A DNA stretch of 64,000 nt from Nemertoderma westbladi (GCA_032718475.1 JAUCBJ010007614.1:27798-91797), one strand, 5' to 3'; shown: positions 11,573 through 21,690, numbered from the stretch's first letter. Numbers and translations: made by a program. Notes: generated from the letters alone by a model not told the origin.

Positions 11573-13187
11573 ATGATAAACAAAATCTAGTAAACATATC
11601 TATCATATGTAAGAAATATATACCTGGTCTAAACTCCTTCAGGTCCATAGCAACTGCTTCATTGAATCTCTTGGCCAAAGGTAAACAAACAATAGAACGA
11701 GGGGCAGTCTTGCTAAATTTCAAACACACTTCACACCTCTTCTCGAGTTCCTCAATCACTTCCTGACATTCAGAATCCCACGCTCCAGCATCCTGCAATA
11801 ACGCTCGAAGTTTCTTACTGGATGGGTGTGCGAATTGTTTGTGTAGTTTCACAATAACATCCTTCTTTTCCTTCTTTGTGCGTTCTGTTAATGCCACCAA
11901 ACACATTCCTATTGAGATGGAGGATGCCTTCAATGGAATCGTGTAGTGACCTGATGTGGTACAATCTAGTGTTATATTGTGGCCGAATATGTTGGCCTGA
12001 TCATTTTCTAAGTCCAGTTTGATGCGCGCTTTCTTCATTGCTGATTTACTCAATAAAAGTGGAATGTCACTTTCCACTACATCAGTCCGTATCCTAATTT
12101 GTTCTCCAGCCATTATGCATGGAAACACAACCTCACGTAGTGACACCCGACGTTCTCCACCACCGAAACGGAAACACCGACCTCCAGGGTTTATCTCCAC
12201 CTTCAGTTTTTCATCTTCCGATAGCGAATTCAAATAACAATCCATCCAGACCTTTCCAGTTACCGTCGCACTGCACCCGCTATCTAAAACAGCAGCGTTC
12301 AATGACTCTCTGGCTAACAATCCCAATTCAGACTCGATTCCACCAGTAAATAGAACTAGATTGACTTCCTCGTCCTCTTCCTCAACTGTCCACTCTTGTG
12401 TTGCCTCGTACACTCGCTCCATATTCTCATAGCTATCCACACAATCTCTCACCATATGACGAATTGAATCGCACGAACTGCATCGTAAAATATTTCCATC
12501 CGATCCAGTCGGATTCAATCGTTTTCCATCTCTATGAGGTGTAAACTCTCTAATATCCTTCCTAGCGGCAGTTAAACCTCCACCACGATAACCGGCACTC
12601 ACCGAACTACCAGTACCGGTACCTCGGTTATAACCACTTCCATATCCATAGCTGTAACCACCACCTCTGTTAAAGCCTACTCCTCCTCCACGATATCGAC
12701 TTGGATTCGATCCTCTTGGATCGCTATAGCCCCCGCGTCCACGATATCCTCCATAACTACCAGTACCTGGACCTCGCCAGGGCGATCGACATGAGTTAGC
12801 ATAGAATGCTTCCTCATCCGTTATATTAATAGATTCGACTTTTATCGCAACATCCGGAACTCCAACGCTAGTTGTTGACATCGACTGTTTACCGAAGAAC
12901 TTACGTAACGATGCTTTCGTTTGTGTAAATAGTGAATCCTTCTCATTGTAGTTGACCGCTGTAAGCACTAATTGTCTTTCCTTGTGATCCAACTTCGCAG
13001 CATCAAGCAACCTGAACGCAAGAACTGGTTGCGGCACTTCCATACCGCAAAATTTACTTTTATTGTATAATTTTTCGAATTCAATAATGAACGTATCCAT
13101 TGTTTGTTCACTGCCTTTCTTGTATCTATCAAACTGAGTATATTTTTCATATACCTCCGACAGTTCGTCTCTTTTTAAACAAGCCAT
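11547..13187 (-). CDS. Copia Gag, protease and integrase N-terminal domain
   Basis: Open frame of 546 codons, the middle of the Copia polyprotein. Residues 1-130 are the C-terminal part of the Copia Gag domain (the YEKYTQFDRYKK region). Residues 137-205 are Gly/Arg/Tyr-rich (RGG-like), probably RNA-binding. A CX2CX4HX4C zinc knuckle is at 236-249. The aspartic protease motif LDSGCSATVTG is at about 301-311. An integrase HHCC zinc domain (HKQFAHPS..., CEVCLKF) lies near 440-500, followed by the first catalytic Asp in AVAMDLKEF. The frame stops in SKKT at 11547 where a run of eight A shifts it; the sequence continues in the next frame. It follows a similar shift from the N-terminal Gag segment near 13170. 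Confidence 0.92.
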   Translation of the reverse strand: MACLKRDELSEVYEKYTQFDRYKKGSEQTMDTFIIEFEKLYNKSKFCGMEVPQPVLAFRLLDAAKLDHKERQLVLTAVNYNEKDSLFTQTKASLRKFFGKQSMSTTSVGVPDVAIKVESINITDEEAFYANSCRSPWRGPGTGSYGGYRGRGGYSDPRGSNPSRYRGGGVGFNRGGGYSYGYGSGYNRGTGTGSSVSAGYRGGGLTAARKDIREFTPHRDGKRLNPTGSDGNILRCSSCDSIRHMVRDCVDSYENMERVYEATQEWTVEEEDEEVNLVLFTGGIESELGLLARESLNAAVLDSGCSATVTGKVWMDCYLNSLSEDEKLKVEINPGGRCFRFGGGERRVSLREVVFPCIMAGEQIRIRTDVVESDIPLLLSKSAMKKARIKLDLENDQANIFGHNITLDCTTSGHYTIPLKASSISIGMCLVALTERTKKEKKDVIVKLHKQFAHPSSKKLRALLQDAGAWDSECQEVIEELEKRCEVCLKFSKTAPRSIVCLPLAKRFNEAVAMDLKEFRPGIYFLHMIDMFTRFCLSCVITSKKT

Positions 13188-13428
13188 CCAGAAACGTTAT
13201 CAACCGATTTACCCCTTCATTCGCTTTCAGTTCATCTAAAGTAATTTCGCTAAACACTTTATCCCGAACCCCCGAGGGATCTTCTTCCGGTAACGCTAGA
13301 GCAATTGCAACGCCTCGTTTTTCTTTCGCTAGATCAGTAACCTCACACCATGCATTTACTTCCTGTACGTAACGCTCGTACGGTTTACTTACGCTATTGA
13401 ATTTCGGTGGATTTTTGTATGTTGACAT
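13147..13428 (-). CDS. Copia Gag, N-terminal segment
   Basis: Starts at the ATG at 13428, about 40 bp inside the primer-binding site, with MSTYKNPPKFNSVSKPYERY. The region NEGVNRLITFLDGLFKK is the conserved Copia Gag stretch, which should continue with RDELSEVYEKY in another frame. The change of frame lies in the run TTTAAAAAGAGAC near 13170: dropping one A restores the family pattern. The last ten or so residues of this ORF are therefore out-of-frame read-through. This is either a one-base mutation, a homopolymer sequencing error or, less likely, a +1 recoding site. Confidence 0.9.
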   Translation of the reverse strand: MSTYKNPPKFNSVSKPYERYVQEVNAWCEVTDLAKEKRGVAIALALPEEDPSGVRDKVFSEITLDELKANEGVNRLITFLDGLFKKRRTVGGI

Positions 13429-13468
13429 CGCTACTTTTACATTTTCACTTATTCCGCCGAAAGTTTAA

Positions 13469-13486
13469 GTTTACGCTCTGCTACCA
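13469..13486 (-). promoter_or_regulatory. Copia primer-binding site (initiator tRNA-Met type)
   Basis: Directly next to the 5' LTR the minus strand reads TGGTAGCAGAGCGTAAAC. The first 11 bases (TGGTAGCAGAG) are complementary to the 3' end of animal initiator tRNA-Met (CTCTGCTACCA), the primer commonly used by Copia-group elements. Confidence 0.85.
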
Positions 13487-13669
13487 TGTTGATCAGTATA
13501 ATACACATTAATAAGTCTATAAATATTCTCGCTGTACTGCTATAATAATACAAGGCCGCCATATAATTATATATTAAATACAGCAATACCTCAGGCCTAT
13601 ACCGGTACACCAAACAACACAGTACTATCCCATCACCCGGCGAGTCTCTATCTCAGAGCCTATCTAACA
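13487..13669 (-). repeat. Copia 5' LTR (183 bp)
   Basis: Nearly identical to 8696-8879, with TG...CA ends. It is followed by the target duplication CTGCC at 13670-13674. Confidence 0.97.
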
Positions 13670-13806
13670 CTGCCAAAGTACAAGATTATGCACTGGCTGG
13701 TCCTCACGGCGAAAGCAATGTCCTGCAAAGCGGAGGCGATTTTGTTCTAGTGTCAAGCTTGGGGGAACCAATGAGACCCCTCTAAAGTTATATAGTGTTT
13801 GGTTGG
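13670..13806 (-). pseudogene. RTE-like LINE family A fragment (right part, split by Copia)
   Basis: Continues the LINE A tail interrupted at 8695. Bases 13670-13806 match about 39693-39826 and encode the antisense of the conserved NRLRFAGHCFRREDQPVHN segment. Similarity stops near TTTGGTTGG, giving the 5' truncation point of this copy. Confidence 0.88.
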
Positions 13807-13849
13807 AATGAAACACAATGATAGCCTTTGTTAAATAGTCCGATGGCAA

Positions 13850-14129
13850 AATAAAGTAAAAGTAAATTTTCTTCGACCGCTAGGCCAGGGATTACGCACA
13901 ACGTCTGACGACTTATTTCCAGTGCGGTCCCCCCGGAACTATACTCCCCAGAGGAAATTAAAGTACTCATTAAGCTACCACTTAAGCATGCAAGGCAGAG
14001 ATGCGCCCTGACTGTCCCTTCAAAGCATTCGCGCCGAAACGAAAACTGCCCTTGGCCCATGCGAGGATCGAACACAGGACCTACGATACGAGAGATGTGA
14101 ATTCAATGCAACCACTACACCAAGGTGGG
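13850..14129 (-). mobile_element. tRNA-derived SINE, copy 1 (about 280 bp)
   Basis: On the minus strand the head reads CCACCTTGGTGTAGTGGTT (A-box-like GTGTAGTGGTT) and continues to a B box, TGTTCGATCCTCGC. This is a pol III promoter of tRNA type. The body contains GCGCATCTCTGCCTTGCA and TTTCCTCTGGGGAGTA and a G-rich GGGGGGACCGCACTGG block. It ends with a TTTAC-rich 3' tail. A second copy lies at 15711-15987 in the same orientation. The family name is not recognised. The reading frame that runs through it has no coding value. Confidence 0.85.
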
Positions 14130-14857
14130 AACTAAGGGGGCAGAGGTATGAGAAAGAAAATGGTGGGTATGGGCTTCGCCTGAGTCCTGAATGCCTTGCT
14201 GAATGCCTTGATTTTAAACTACTTCTCTATCGAACCCGAACCTTTCGAATCTATCGAACCTTTCACGGCGAACTGACCCAGCCACTACCGCCTACACAGT
14301 TCACATTATAATCTGTTGTACATTACAAATATTCGACATGTGTTGTTTTCTTTTCGTGCCATGTACATAACTATATTTACTCGATATTTTACACGATTTT
14401 ATTCAGGTACTCGTTCAACCTTTTACTTGTGAAGTGCAATCTTATCATTTTAGTGTAATATCATTTTATATGATTAATTAATAATAATGAATGAATTGGG
14501 GTGAGTTTCATAAACGGTAGATTAATCTCTTAGAAACGCTGACCTGACCATTCTATTACAGCCTGACTTCAGTTGACCCGAGCCGTGATATATGTCTTTC
14601 GCCAAAGAAAAGAGCAACAATGAGTAATAATTCAATTAAAGTTGTCAATTTACATAGAGAAATTAAATAAAACTTTTTAAATTACCTTTATTATTTATGA
14701 TTATTTCCCGCTACTAGTATAATGCGTTTTATTAAACAGAGTCTGTAATAAATACCGTTATTTATATTATCCCCCAAAAATTCCATGCCCCATTTTCTTT
14801 ACTCTCCCCCAAACAAAACCCTTTTAGAATTGTTAACCTTCTCAGGGAGACAACACA
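14130..14857. other. Non-coding stretch
   Basis: AT-rich DNA without a supported gene or repeat. A short local duplication, CTGAATGCCTTG, occurs near 14185-14207. Confidence 0.55.
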
Positions 14858-15034
14858 TTTATTGAACTGTTATTTGTTATTTTGTACGGATATTTTGTAC
14901 TCGTAACTATTATTTCGTCCTCGGACGTGTTATAAGTCCTCGGCTTCGCCTCGGACGTTATAACAGTCCTTGGACGAAATAATAGTTACTCGTACAAAAT
15001 ATCCGTACAAAATAACAAATAACAGTTCAATAAA
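14858..15034. repeat. 177-bp near-perfect palindrome (foldback element)
   Basis: Arms of about 85 bp begin TTTATTGAACTGTTATTTGT and end ACAAATAACAGTTCAATAAA, meeting at CGGCTTCGCCTCGG near 14946. Only a few positions mismatch. Such a sequence would form a long hairpin. It has the form of a foldback or MITE element, with no coding capacity. Confidence 0.93.
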
Positions 15035-15589
15035 GATAGTTATAGGGCTATAATAATGTCATGTTAATACTACAGTATATCAATATCATTAGATTTTACT
15101 TATTCACTAAGGCGTACATGTAATTGGTGGGAGGACTTACAGTAGTATAAACCAATGAATTGAAAGTTGAAACGTAGGCGCGGGAGCTCAAACTATACCA
15201 ATATCGCCGGTCAACTGAAAACAATAGGCCTACAATAGTAAGAAGTTATTACGGACTTGTTATTTTCATACCTGCATTTATACAGACAGTACGTTATTTT
15301 GTAATATTTCCGGTGAGTTCAAACTACTGTATTGTACTTTTTCTTCCGCGACGCATTGCAGAGTTTGCAATTGCAAACAGCATTTCGTGAGCGTTGCTCT
15401 TCATTAATGTATTTAAATAGGTATCAAAAGACGCTTAAGACCCCCCACTTTCAATTGATATAAACCAGGTGCGAAAAATTTAAGATTGAATGTGTATGTG
15501 GGCCTACTGTATTTGAAAGGATCGAAAATCACTCTCCTTACTGTAGAATGCAAGGTTAAACATACAGATTCTTACTTGCAACAGGGTTG
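15035..15589. other. Non-coding stretch with a MITE fragment
   Basis: No gene seen. The segment 15395-15530 (GTATCAAAAGACGC..., CACTTTCAATTGATATAAAC) is the reverse complement, diverged, of the left arm of the inverted-repeat element at 21262-21690. Confidence 0.6.
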
Positions 15590-15710
15590 TTTCAGAAATA
15601 ATTGACAAACACGCTCCACTCAAAACGATAATTATTTCGATCAGGCCAGGTCTCAAATGGTTCAATGATGAACTGCAAAAAACAAAAAGTAATTTATGAA
15701 AGTTGGAACA

Positions 15711-15987
15711 TAAAGTAAAAAAAAGTAAATTTTATTCGGTCGCTACTAGGCTAGGGATTAATTACGCACAAAGTCTGACGATTTATTTCCAGTGCGGTCC
15801 CCCCAGAACTTTACTACCCAAAGGAAATTCCAGTACTCATTTAGCTACATGCTAAAATCTTGCAGGCAGAGATGCGCCCGGGCTGGCCCCTTTAAAGCAT
15901 TCGTCCCGAACCGAAAAAACTGCCCTGGCCCATGTGAGGATCGAACACACGAGATGTGAATTCAATGCGACCACTACACCAAGGTGG
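15711..15987 (-). mobile_element. tRNA-derived SINE, copy 2, inserted in LINE pseudogene
   Basis: Same family and orientation as 13850-14129: head CCACCTTGGTGTAGTGGTC, B box GTTCGATCCTCACA, body with GCGCATCTCTGCCTGCAAG, and a TTTAC-rich tail at 15711. It lacks about 16 bp between the two promoter boxes present in copy 1. It sits inside the coding part of the LINE pseudogene. Confidence 0.85.
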
Positions 15988-16469
15988 AACCTGTAGTAGA
16001 ACATGAAGAAGGACAAGATCAAATCGATAATAATAAATAATGTTGTTTATTTGCTACTATTGTTTTGAATGGATCTGTTTAGGCAATTTGCTGTCAGGTA
16101 TATGTAATATAAGGAAGAATAGGCCCTAAAAACTGCGAACTACGCGTAGTTGCAAGGGAGTGGACCTTGGGCGGCACCCCACGTCGGGGTCCCGTACCGG
16201 TCCGGTACCTAGACCAGTACTACACGACCACTGTTGTGGTGTAGTTGGTTGCGGTTACGGTTTTTTGTCTACTTACCTAGGCCTATTTTTGTATATTTTT
16301 TTTATTGTAACATGTAAATATACTGTATGTAGTCGGTGTAGTTCCGTCTGTTTGATTTATATCCTGAAGATGGCCCTAGTGGCAGAAATTAATTGATAAT
16401 AAAGAACTTGTTGTTTTCTCATTTAATCACCAGGGCAGAAATAACTCCAAAAAGAAAACCTATATTTCC
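15988..16469 (+). other. Inserted block between LINE parts, Penelope-like terminus possible
   Basis: About 480 bp separating the two halves of the LINE pseudogene. It contains the hairpin ACCCCACGTCGGGGT near 16175, a palindromic TACCGGTCCGGTACC near 16195, and a terminal segment with CCTGAAGATGG, GAAATTAATTGATAA and AATAAAG. That last pattern recalls ends of Penelope-like elements. No ORF is supported; the 78-codon frame at 16160 looks spurious. Confidence 0.4.
16356..16403 (+). ncRNA. Candidate hammerhead ribozyme (type I, short stem III)
   Basis: Core boxes CTGAAGA (16364-16370) and GAAA (16385-16388) are present and correctly ordered. Stem II pairs TGGCC with GGCA plus one bulged G around the loop CTAGT. 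Stem III would be the self-complementary ATTAAT (16388-16393), typical of dimeric minimal hammerheads in Penelope-like and retrozyme elements. Stem I pairs TTTATATC with GATAATAAA with one bulged A. Predicted cleavage follows 16394. The pairing was done by hand and stem I is imperfect. Confidence 0.35.
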
Positions 16470-18402
16470 TATAAGATCAAATCGAGACCTGCAAAACTAT
16501 AAACTGCGATGCAACGATTATTCACTAATGCTAACTAAATCAAGGGCTGAATTATATACCTCAAAGTTTGTAGACTGAAATGGTGACCAGAGAACACTTT
16601 TCAATTTTATTAAAAGTCTGTTCACAACAACCACCTACAGTAATGTAGAATATCCTCCCCACAGTTCAAATATGGAACTTGCAGAATGTTTAGAAATTTT
16701 TTCCATTTAAAAAATATAGTGAATACGTGATGAACTTGATAGGGAATCAACCAATGCAAATTCTGTCTCATTTCATATGCTTGAAGAATGAAGAGACTGG
16801 CTGGAAAGGGCATAGAAAAACTAGTCAACAAGTCAACTAACAAGCAGTGCGCCCTAGACCCTATTCCAACTTTTCTGGTCAAGAGTTGTCTCAGTGGGTT
16901 ACAACCAGCGACTACCACCATTGTTAACAATTCCTTACAAATGGAATCTTTTCCAGACTTATGGAAGAATGGTGTGATCTCCCCGATTACAAAGAAACGC
17001 CCTCTCAATGCAAAGATACTCCTAAATTATTGTTCGATCAGTGGTCTGCCCGATGTTGGCAAGCTCACTGAGAAAGCTGCAATGGAACAATTTATACCAC
17101 ACATTGAAAATAACTACCCATTACCACCAAACCAATCAGCCTACCACCGCTTCTATGGTAGGCCTACTGAAACTGCACTACAGTACTACAAGTACAATCG
17201 GATATATCATCCAAAATGGATTATGATGAAGCTATACTGCTGGTCATGCTTGATATGAGTGCAGCTTTTGATACCATAGATCAGGAAAGAATGGTGAAGT
17301 TGCTGGCTTGCAACATGGGTGTCTGCGGTTCATGCCTGAATTGTTCAAATCCTTTCTCACCAATAGATGTCAACATGTCCAAATATTGTCATGAAAGCTC
17401 AGTGAACAAAACTCTCGATTATGGATTCTGTATTCCCGAGGGATGTGGATATGTGTTCTCATCTCCAGGTGTGAGTAGGGGTGTTCAGGGATGTGTTCTC
17501 TTTGCAAAATACGGTGAAGGGCTACTGAAACTGTTGAAGAAACTGAAACCATCTGCTCATGGTTTTGCCGATTATCACCAAGTGTACTTTTTTTTGCAAG
17601 TATCAAAGAGGATGAAGAAAAAGGCTGTACTAGAGATTGAAAAGGCTATTACTGAAGTTAAAAAATGGATACTTGCAAATAAACTATAATTAAATGATGA
17701 TCAAACTGAAATTATTACCCTCTGGGATCCAAACCAAACAGCAACTCAGTAAAGTGAGAACTAAATTAATCAATGTGGGGAAGTTCGGGATCGAACCAGT
17801 GAAGGCAGTTAAGAATTTGGGTGTATGGTTCGGCAGCACCATGACTATGGGGACCTTTGTTTCCAAAACTTGCCAAGGGGCCTTCTTACCACATCCACAA
17901 CCTCCATCAGATCAGAAGACTTCTTTCTGAAATCGCAATGAAGAAGAATGGAGAAGTTCACTTCTTAGTAACTAGTAGAATTGATTACTGTAACAGCTCG
18001 CCATTTGGAATCGCTATAAAATACATAAATAAGCTAAAGTTAGTCCAAAATGCGGCTGCTAGACTATGCTACGATCCATCCACAAATTCGATCACATAAC
18101 ACCAGTTCTATAAGAATTACACTGGCTTCCAATTACACTAAGGGTGCGGTGCAGTACAAAATTAAACACAAGAATCTCTCTGAATATTTAAAGCAAATGC
18201 TTCACATTGCATTCAATCTTAATTCAATGCAAACTTAATTCCTAGCCATTAATGTTAATTCCGCATGTTTTGTTATGTCCTAGGAAATAATGTAATACAT
18301 TATAGTAATCATCAAGATATAGCAGTTGTACATAGGCCTAGTGCATAGTGCTACTGTCTTTTAGAACAATACAGTAGTACTACATGTAGTAAACTACACA
18401 GT

Positions 18403-19770
18403 TAAACCCTATTAGTACCGGGCAATAAAATGTTGTACAAATACCGGGGGGGGGGGGGGGGGGGGGTCATATTGACCCGCCCTCTAAAATCTACAAATTG
18501 TTACGAAAACGTCTGATTTTTTTGTTTGTACGTAGGTAACACTAGAGTGGAAAAGAATGAAAAAAACAAGTAACCAGCACTTTTCAGTTAGAACACAAAA
18601 TTTTAAATTCACTTATACGATGCTGTAAATTCACATTTTCAGGTTTTCTAGGGCGCTGATTCTAATGGAATACATTTCTAATATGCTAGATATTTTTCGG
18701 CGTAATTTGGAAAATTTTGGTTCTCGCACCAAATTTCGTACCCATCACCAAAAAGTACAAGTTTGCGATGTCCAGTGCTGTTTTTATTGATTCCATCGGA
18801 TTCAGGACCCCCATAAACCCGTATAACGCAAGAAACAAGATGATACTATACTATCTACTGATCAATTTGCTTATTTTCAAAAATTTGGTGACAACAATTT
18901 TCACCCGCCGGCGAAAAATACAAGTTTGAAAAACTCTTGTGAAATTTTTACTGATTCCATTGAATTCAGAATCCTCACACACCCGTATAGTGCAAGAAAC
19001 AAGGTGACACAATCAATTGATATATTTGATGGTTTTCAAAATTTGGTGCTAGCACCACATTTTGCACCCACTTCCAAATAATACAAGTTTGAGATGTCTA
19101 GTTTGATAATTATATATTCCATTGAATTCAGAACAGCCAAAAACCTCTAAAACGCAAGAAATATATTGTCACAAGCAATTTTATCTATATTGAATGGATT
19201 TTCAAAATTTCGTGCTAGCACCAAAATTTGCACACAGCACCGAAAAATACAAGCTTGATACGTTTGGTGCAACTCGTATATATGCCATCGAAACCAGAAC
19301 CCCAAAAAACTCCAATTGCGTAAAAAACAAGTTTCAAACAATCAATTTACAAAATTGACATATTTCAAAATTTGGTGCTGGCACCAAAATTTGGCACCCG
19401 CCGAAAACAACAAGTTTGAAATTTCTAAATTAATTTATTTGAATTCCATCCAATTGCTAACACCAAAAAACCGGTGTAAATCAAAAATAGAGATGTTACA
19501 AATCATATTTAATGAAACGTAATTTTCAAAAAACGCCTCAAAAAAAGTTCCAAAAGTAGGGTTAAAAAATGGTGCGATAACTCGAAAACTACCCAATATT
19601 TTTGAAAACGATTTTCACTACTAGGAAGACAATATATGTTTAGGAAAATTCATAAAATTACCAACTCCCAGATTCCCAACTGCGTTTGTTTCCGAATTAT
19701 AACAAAAAAATCTTCGGGGGGGGGGGGGGGGGGGGGGGGTCATATTGACCCCCCCCCCCGGGTTTAATAG
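18403..19770. repeat. Poly-G-bounded repeat element with internal 163-bp tandem array
   Basis: The left end reads AAACCCTATTAGTACCGGGC then a run of 21 G (18446-18466) and TCATATTGACCC. The right end has 24 G (19716-19739), TCATATTGACCC, poly-C and GGGTTTAATAG. The left end recurs at 36093 and, without the poly-G, at about 60608. Between about 18700 and 19480 lie five degenerate units of 159-168 bp marked by TACAAGTTTGA-like words at 18756, 18919, 19082, 19250 and 19409, each followed by a GATTCCAT(T/C)GAATTCAGA-like word and ATTTGGTGCTAGCACC. No coding capacity is seen. Confidence 0.75.
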
Positions 19771-20327
19771 TTAAAAAGCCTTCATACAAGAAGAGCTTGC
19801 GAGAGTGGAGTTAGTGTTTAAACAATTTTTATTTCTGTATAGAAACTTAAGCCCACTGTTAACTTTCGAGAAAATATTTTTCACTGTACTTTCTCCTGAT
19901 AAGCAGTTATCCAATGTGGCGCCTAAATATTTAACTTCCTTTTTATTTTCAATCTTATGTCCATTACTAGTGACTTCAAACTTAGTTACCTTCTTTAACT
20001 TTCTTTTGGAACCAAACAAAATACTTTCAGTCTTACCGTAGTGAATGGATAGCTTATTATCAACCAACCACTCATTACAGGATTCTAGAACTGCACTTAA
20101 TTTTTGGGAAATATGGATAGGATCTTTATGAGAGAAAATAAGAGCACTGTCGTCGGCATATAAAATGAGTTTAAAATCGGGATCTATACTACTTATCATA
20201 TCATTTACATAACATACAAAAAGCAGAGGACCTAATATACTACCTTGCGGTACACCACAGGTAATCTCTTGTAAAGTAGACCGCGATTTGATGACTACTA
20301 CAGTTTGACCTCTGTCTGACAGGTACT
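19771..20327 (-). pseudogene. Jockey-superfamily LINE reverse transcriptase fragment
   Basis: The minus-strand frame covers RT motif B (CGVPQGSILGPLLF, near 20255), the catalytic motif LILYADDSALIFS (near 20165) and the downstream blocks NKLSIHYGKTESILFG and KYLGATLD. The reading frame is open for nearly the whole fragment. It is cut off on both sides by poly-G repeats (19716-19739 and 20334-20354), so it lacks endonuclease, the RT N-terminus and the C-terminus. It is a different family from the LINE at 15590-18240 and from families A and B. Confidence 0.88.
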
Positions 20328-21261
20328 ATGTCCGGGGGGGGGGGGGGGGGGGGGTTGTGTGGGGTGGGGGGGTGGGTTCTACATTTTCAGGTTTGGGGGT
20401 ATTCTACGATATGACACCGGTAATGCGGTACTAAATGACGTTATTTCCTTGGTTACCGATATCAGCTGGTAAAATATTGATCATTTCTATTTTATGGAAT
20501 TCTATCTAGATGATTGGGAATTTTTTTGAAGCCCTAAAACTTTTTGTAGACGCCTGGATGCCTCCCGGATTGTTTTCCAACTGTTGGTGAGTTTTTCAGA
20601 CGTTTTGTAGGTCTTTTTGACTGTTGTCTCCTATACAATAGTATTGTCCATATTTAGTCGTATCCAAAATATATAATACTGTATATACGTTGCACCTAGA
20701 ATAGGCCTACAGTACTACAGTAGCTGCTACTAACCACATATACAGTAGTACATGTCATTCACCTTAATGTTATTTGTGTAAGCGAATGGGGACAAATCAA
20801 TTAATCACGCCCACTTCTAATAATGCTATTGAATTTGGATTGGCTGAAAAATAATTGAACCTGCAATAATTGGATATTTAACGCTTCTTCCTACTGCCTC
20901 TGTAGTCGCAATTTAATTTGTTTTGCCTGAGCCAGAACGCCATTGCGCTGAATATTAGGGGGGCTTATAATAGAAAACGAGAAAAATCAATCCATGTAGT
21001 TATAGAAACCATACCTGTTAAATAAATTATTACAGTTTTACTGGTCATTATTGGTTGAAATTTTATTTTAATATAATAGGGTTGGTGGGCAAAAAAATTG
21101 TTGGGCTAGAAACAATTGAATAAGGGGTAACAAGGTGTTCCATAAAACAGTCAAAATGGCGAAAGCCAATTTTGAAAATCGGCTGTTATTGGCTGCTACA
21201 GATTTGACGTCACATCAAAGTTATATGATAATTTTTTATATTGGTTTCTATGGACAGCGAT
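20328..21261. other. Non-coding stretch with poly-G tract
   Basis: A run of 21 G at 20334-20354 followed by a G/T-rich patch. No gene or named repeat recognised in the rest. Confidence 0.55.
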
Positions 21262-21690
21262 TTTTGATCCATTCAAATACACATTTAATCTCAATCATTT
21301 CACACGTGGCTTATATCAATTGAAAGCGGGGAGTCTTGCGCGTCTTTTGACACTATAATTCATTCTATTCATGATGAGGAACATTGATAAAATGGTTCAC
21401 AATTGAAAACTCTGCAGATTACCATAATACAGCAGTTCCCTGCAGCATTGAGTTACGGTAAGGCATATACAGATTCGATTTACAGATTAATAATAACACT
21501 AAACACGTAATACCGGTCAGCCGCTACTATAATAATTGTGTAAAACATTTTATCAATGTTCCTCATCATGAATTTAATTAATTACAATATCAAACGATGC
21601 GCAAGACTCTCTCGCTTTCATTAAATTGATATGCGCCACGATTGAGATTAAATGAGATCAAATGATTGAAATGATTGATCTTGGAACTGA
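21262..21690. repeat. Inverted-repeat (MITE-like) element
   Basis: The left arm, about 21262-21397, contains ATCAATTGAAAGCGGGGAGT and TTCATGATGAGGAACATTG. The right arm, 21546-21690, contains their reverse complements with scattered differences (CAATGTTCCTCATCATGAA; CTCTCGCTTTCATTAAATTG). The arms are separated by about 150 bp. A related fragment lies at 15395-15530. Confidence 0.8.

Larger units (their letters stand above)
8696..13669 (-). mobile_element. Copia-type LTR retrotransposon, complete (GalEA-like)
   Basis: Two short LTRs (184 and 183 bp) bound one coding region read on the minus strand: gag, protease, integrase, reverse transcriptase, RNase H. That order, with integrase before RT, defines Ty1/copia. 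The element is flanked by a 5-bp target duplication CTGCC (8691-8695 and 13670-13674). The empty site is visible in the intact LINE A copy near 39690-39697 (GAGGCTGCCAAAG). LTRs differ at about three substitutions and one indel, so insertion was fairly recent. RT and RNase H look like the marine GalEA group of animal Copia elements (inference from motif style, no phylogeny run). Confidence 0.96.
15590..18240 (+). pseudogene. CR1/L2-like (Jockey superfamily) LINE ORF2 pseudogene, interrupted
   Basis: Degraded non-LTR retrotransposon protein on the plus strand. Bases 15590-15710 encode the linker before RT (IIDKHAPLKT, KWFNDELQKTK). The frame is then broken by a SINE and a further block and resumes near 16470 (DLQNYKLRCNDYS). 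RT blocks follow with stops and shifts: ALDPIPTFLVKSCL near 16850, NQSAYH and PTETALQYY near 17130-17180, LDMSAAFDTIDQER near 17250, a ruined active site reading FADYHQVY near 17560, and KAVKNLGVWFG near 17800. No intact frame remains. Wording of the RT blocks fits the CR1/L2 group; the exact clade is not resolved. Confidence 0.85.

Noticed and set aside
13664-14075. ORFs across the SINE and LINE A fragment
   Set aside because: They span a LINE tail and a tRNA-derived SINE; no independent gene.
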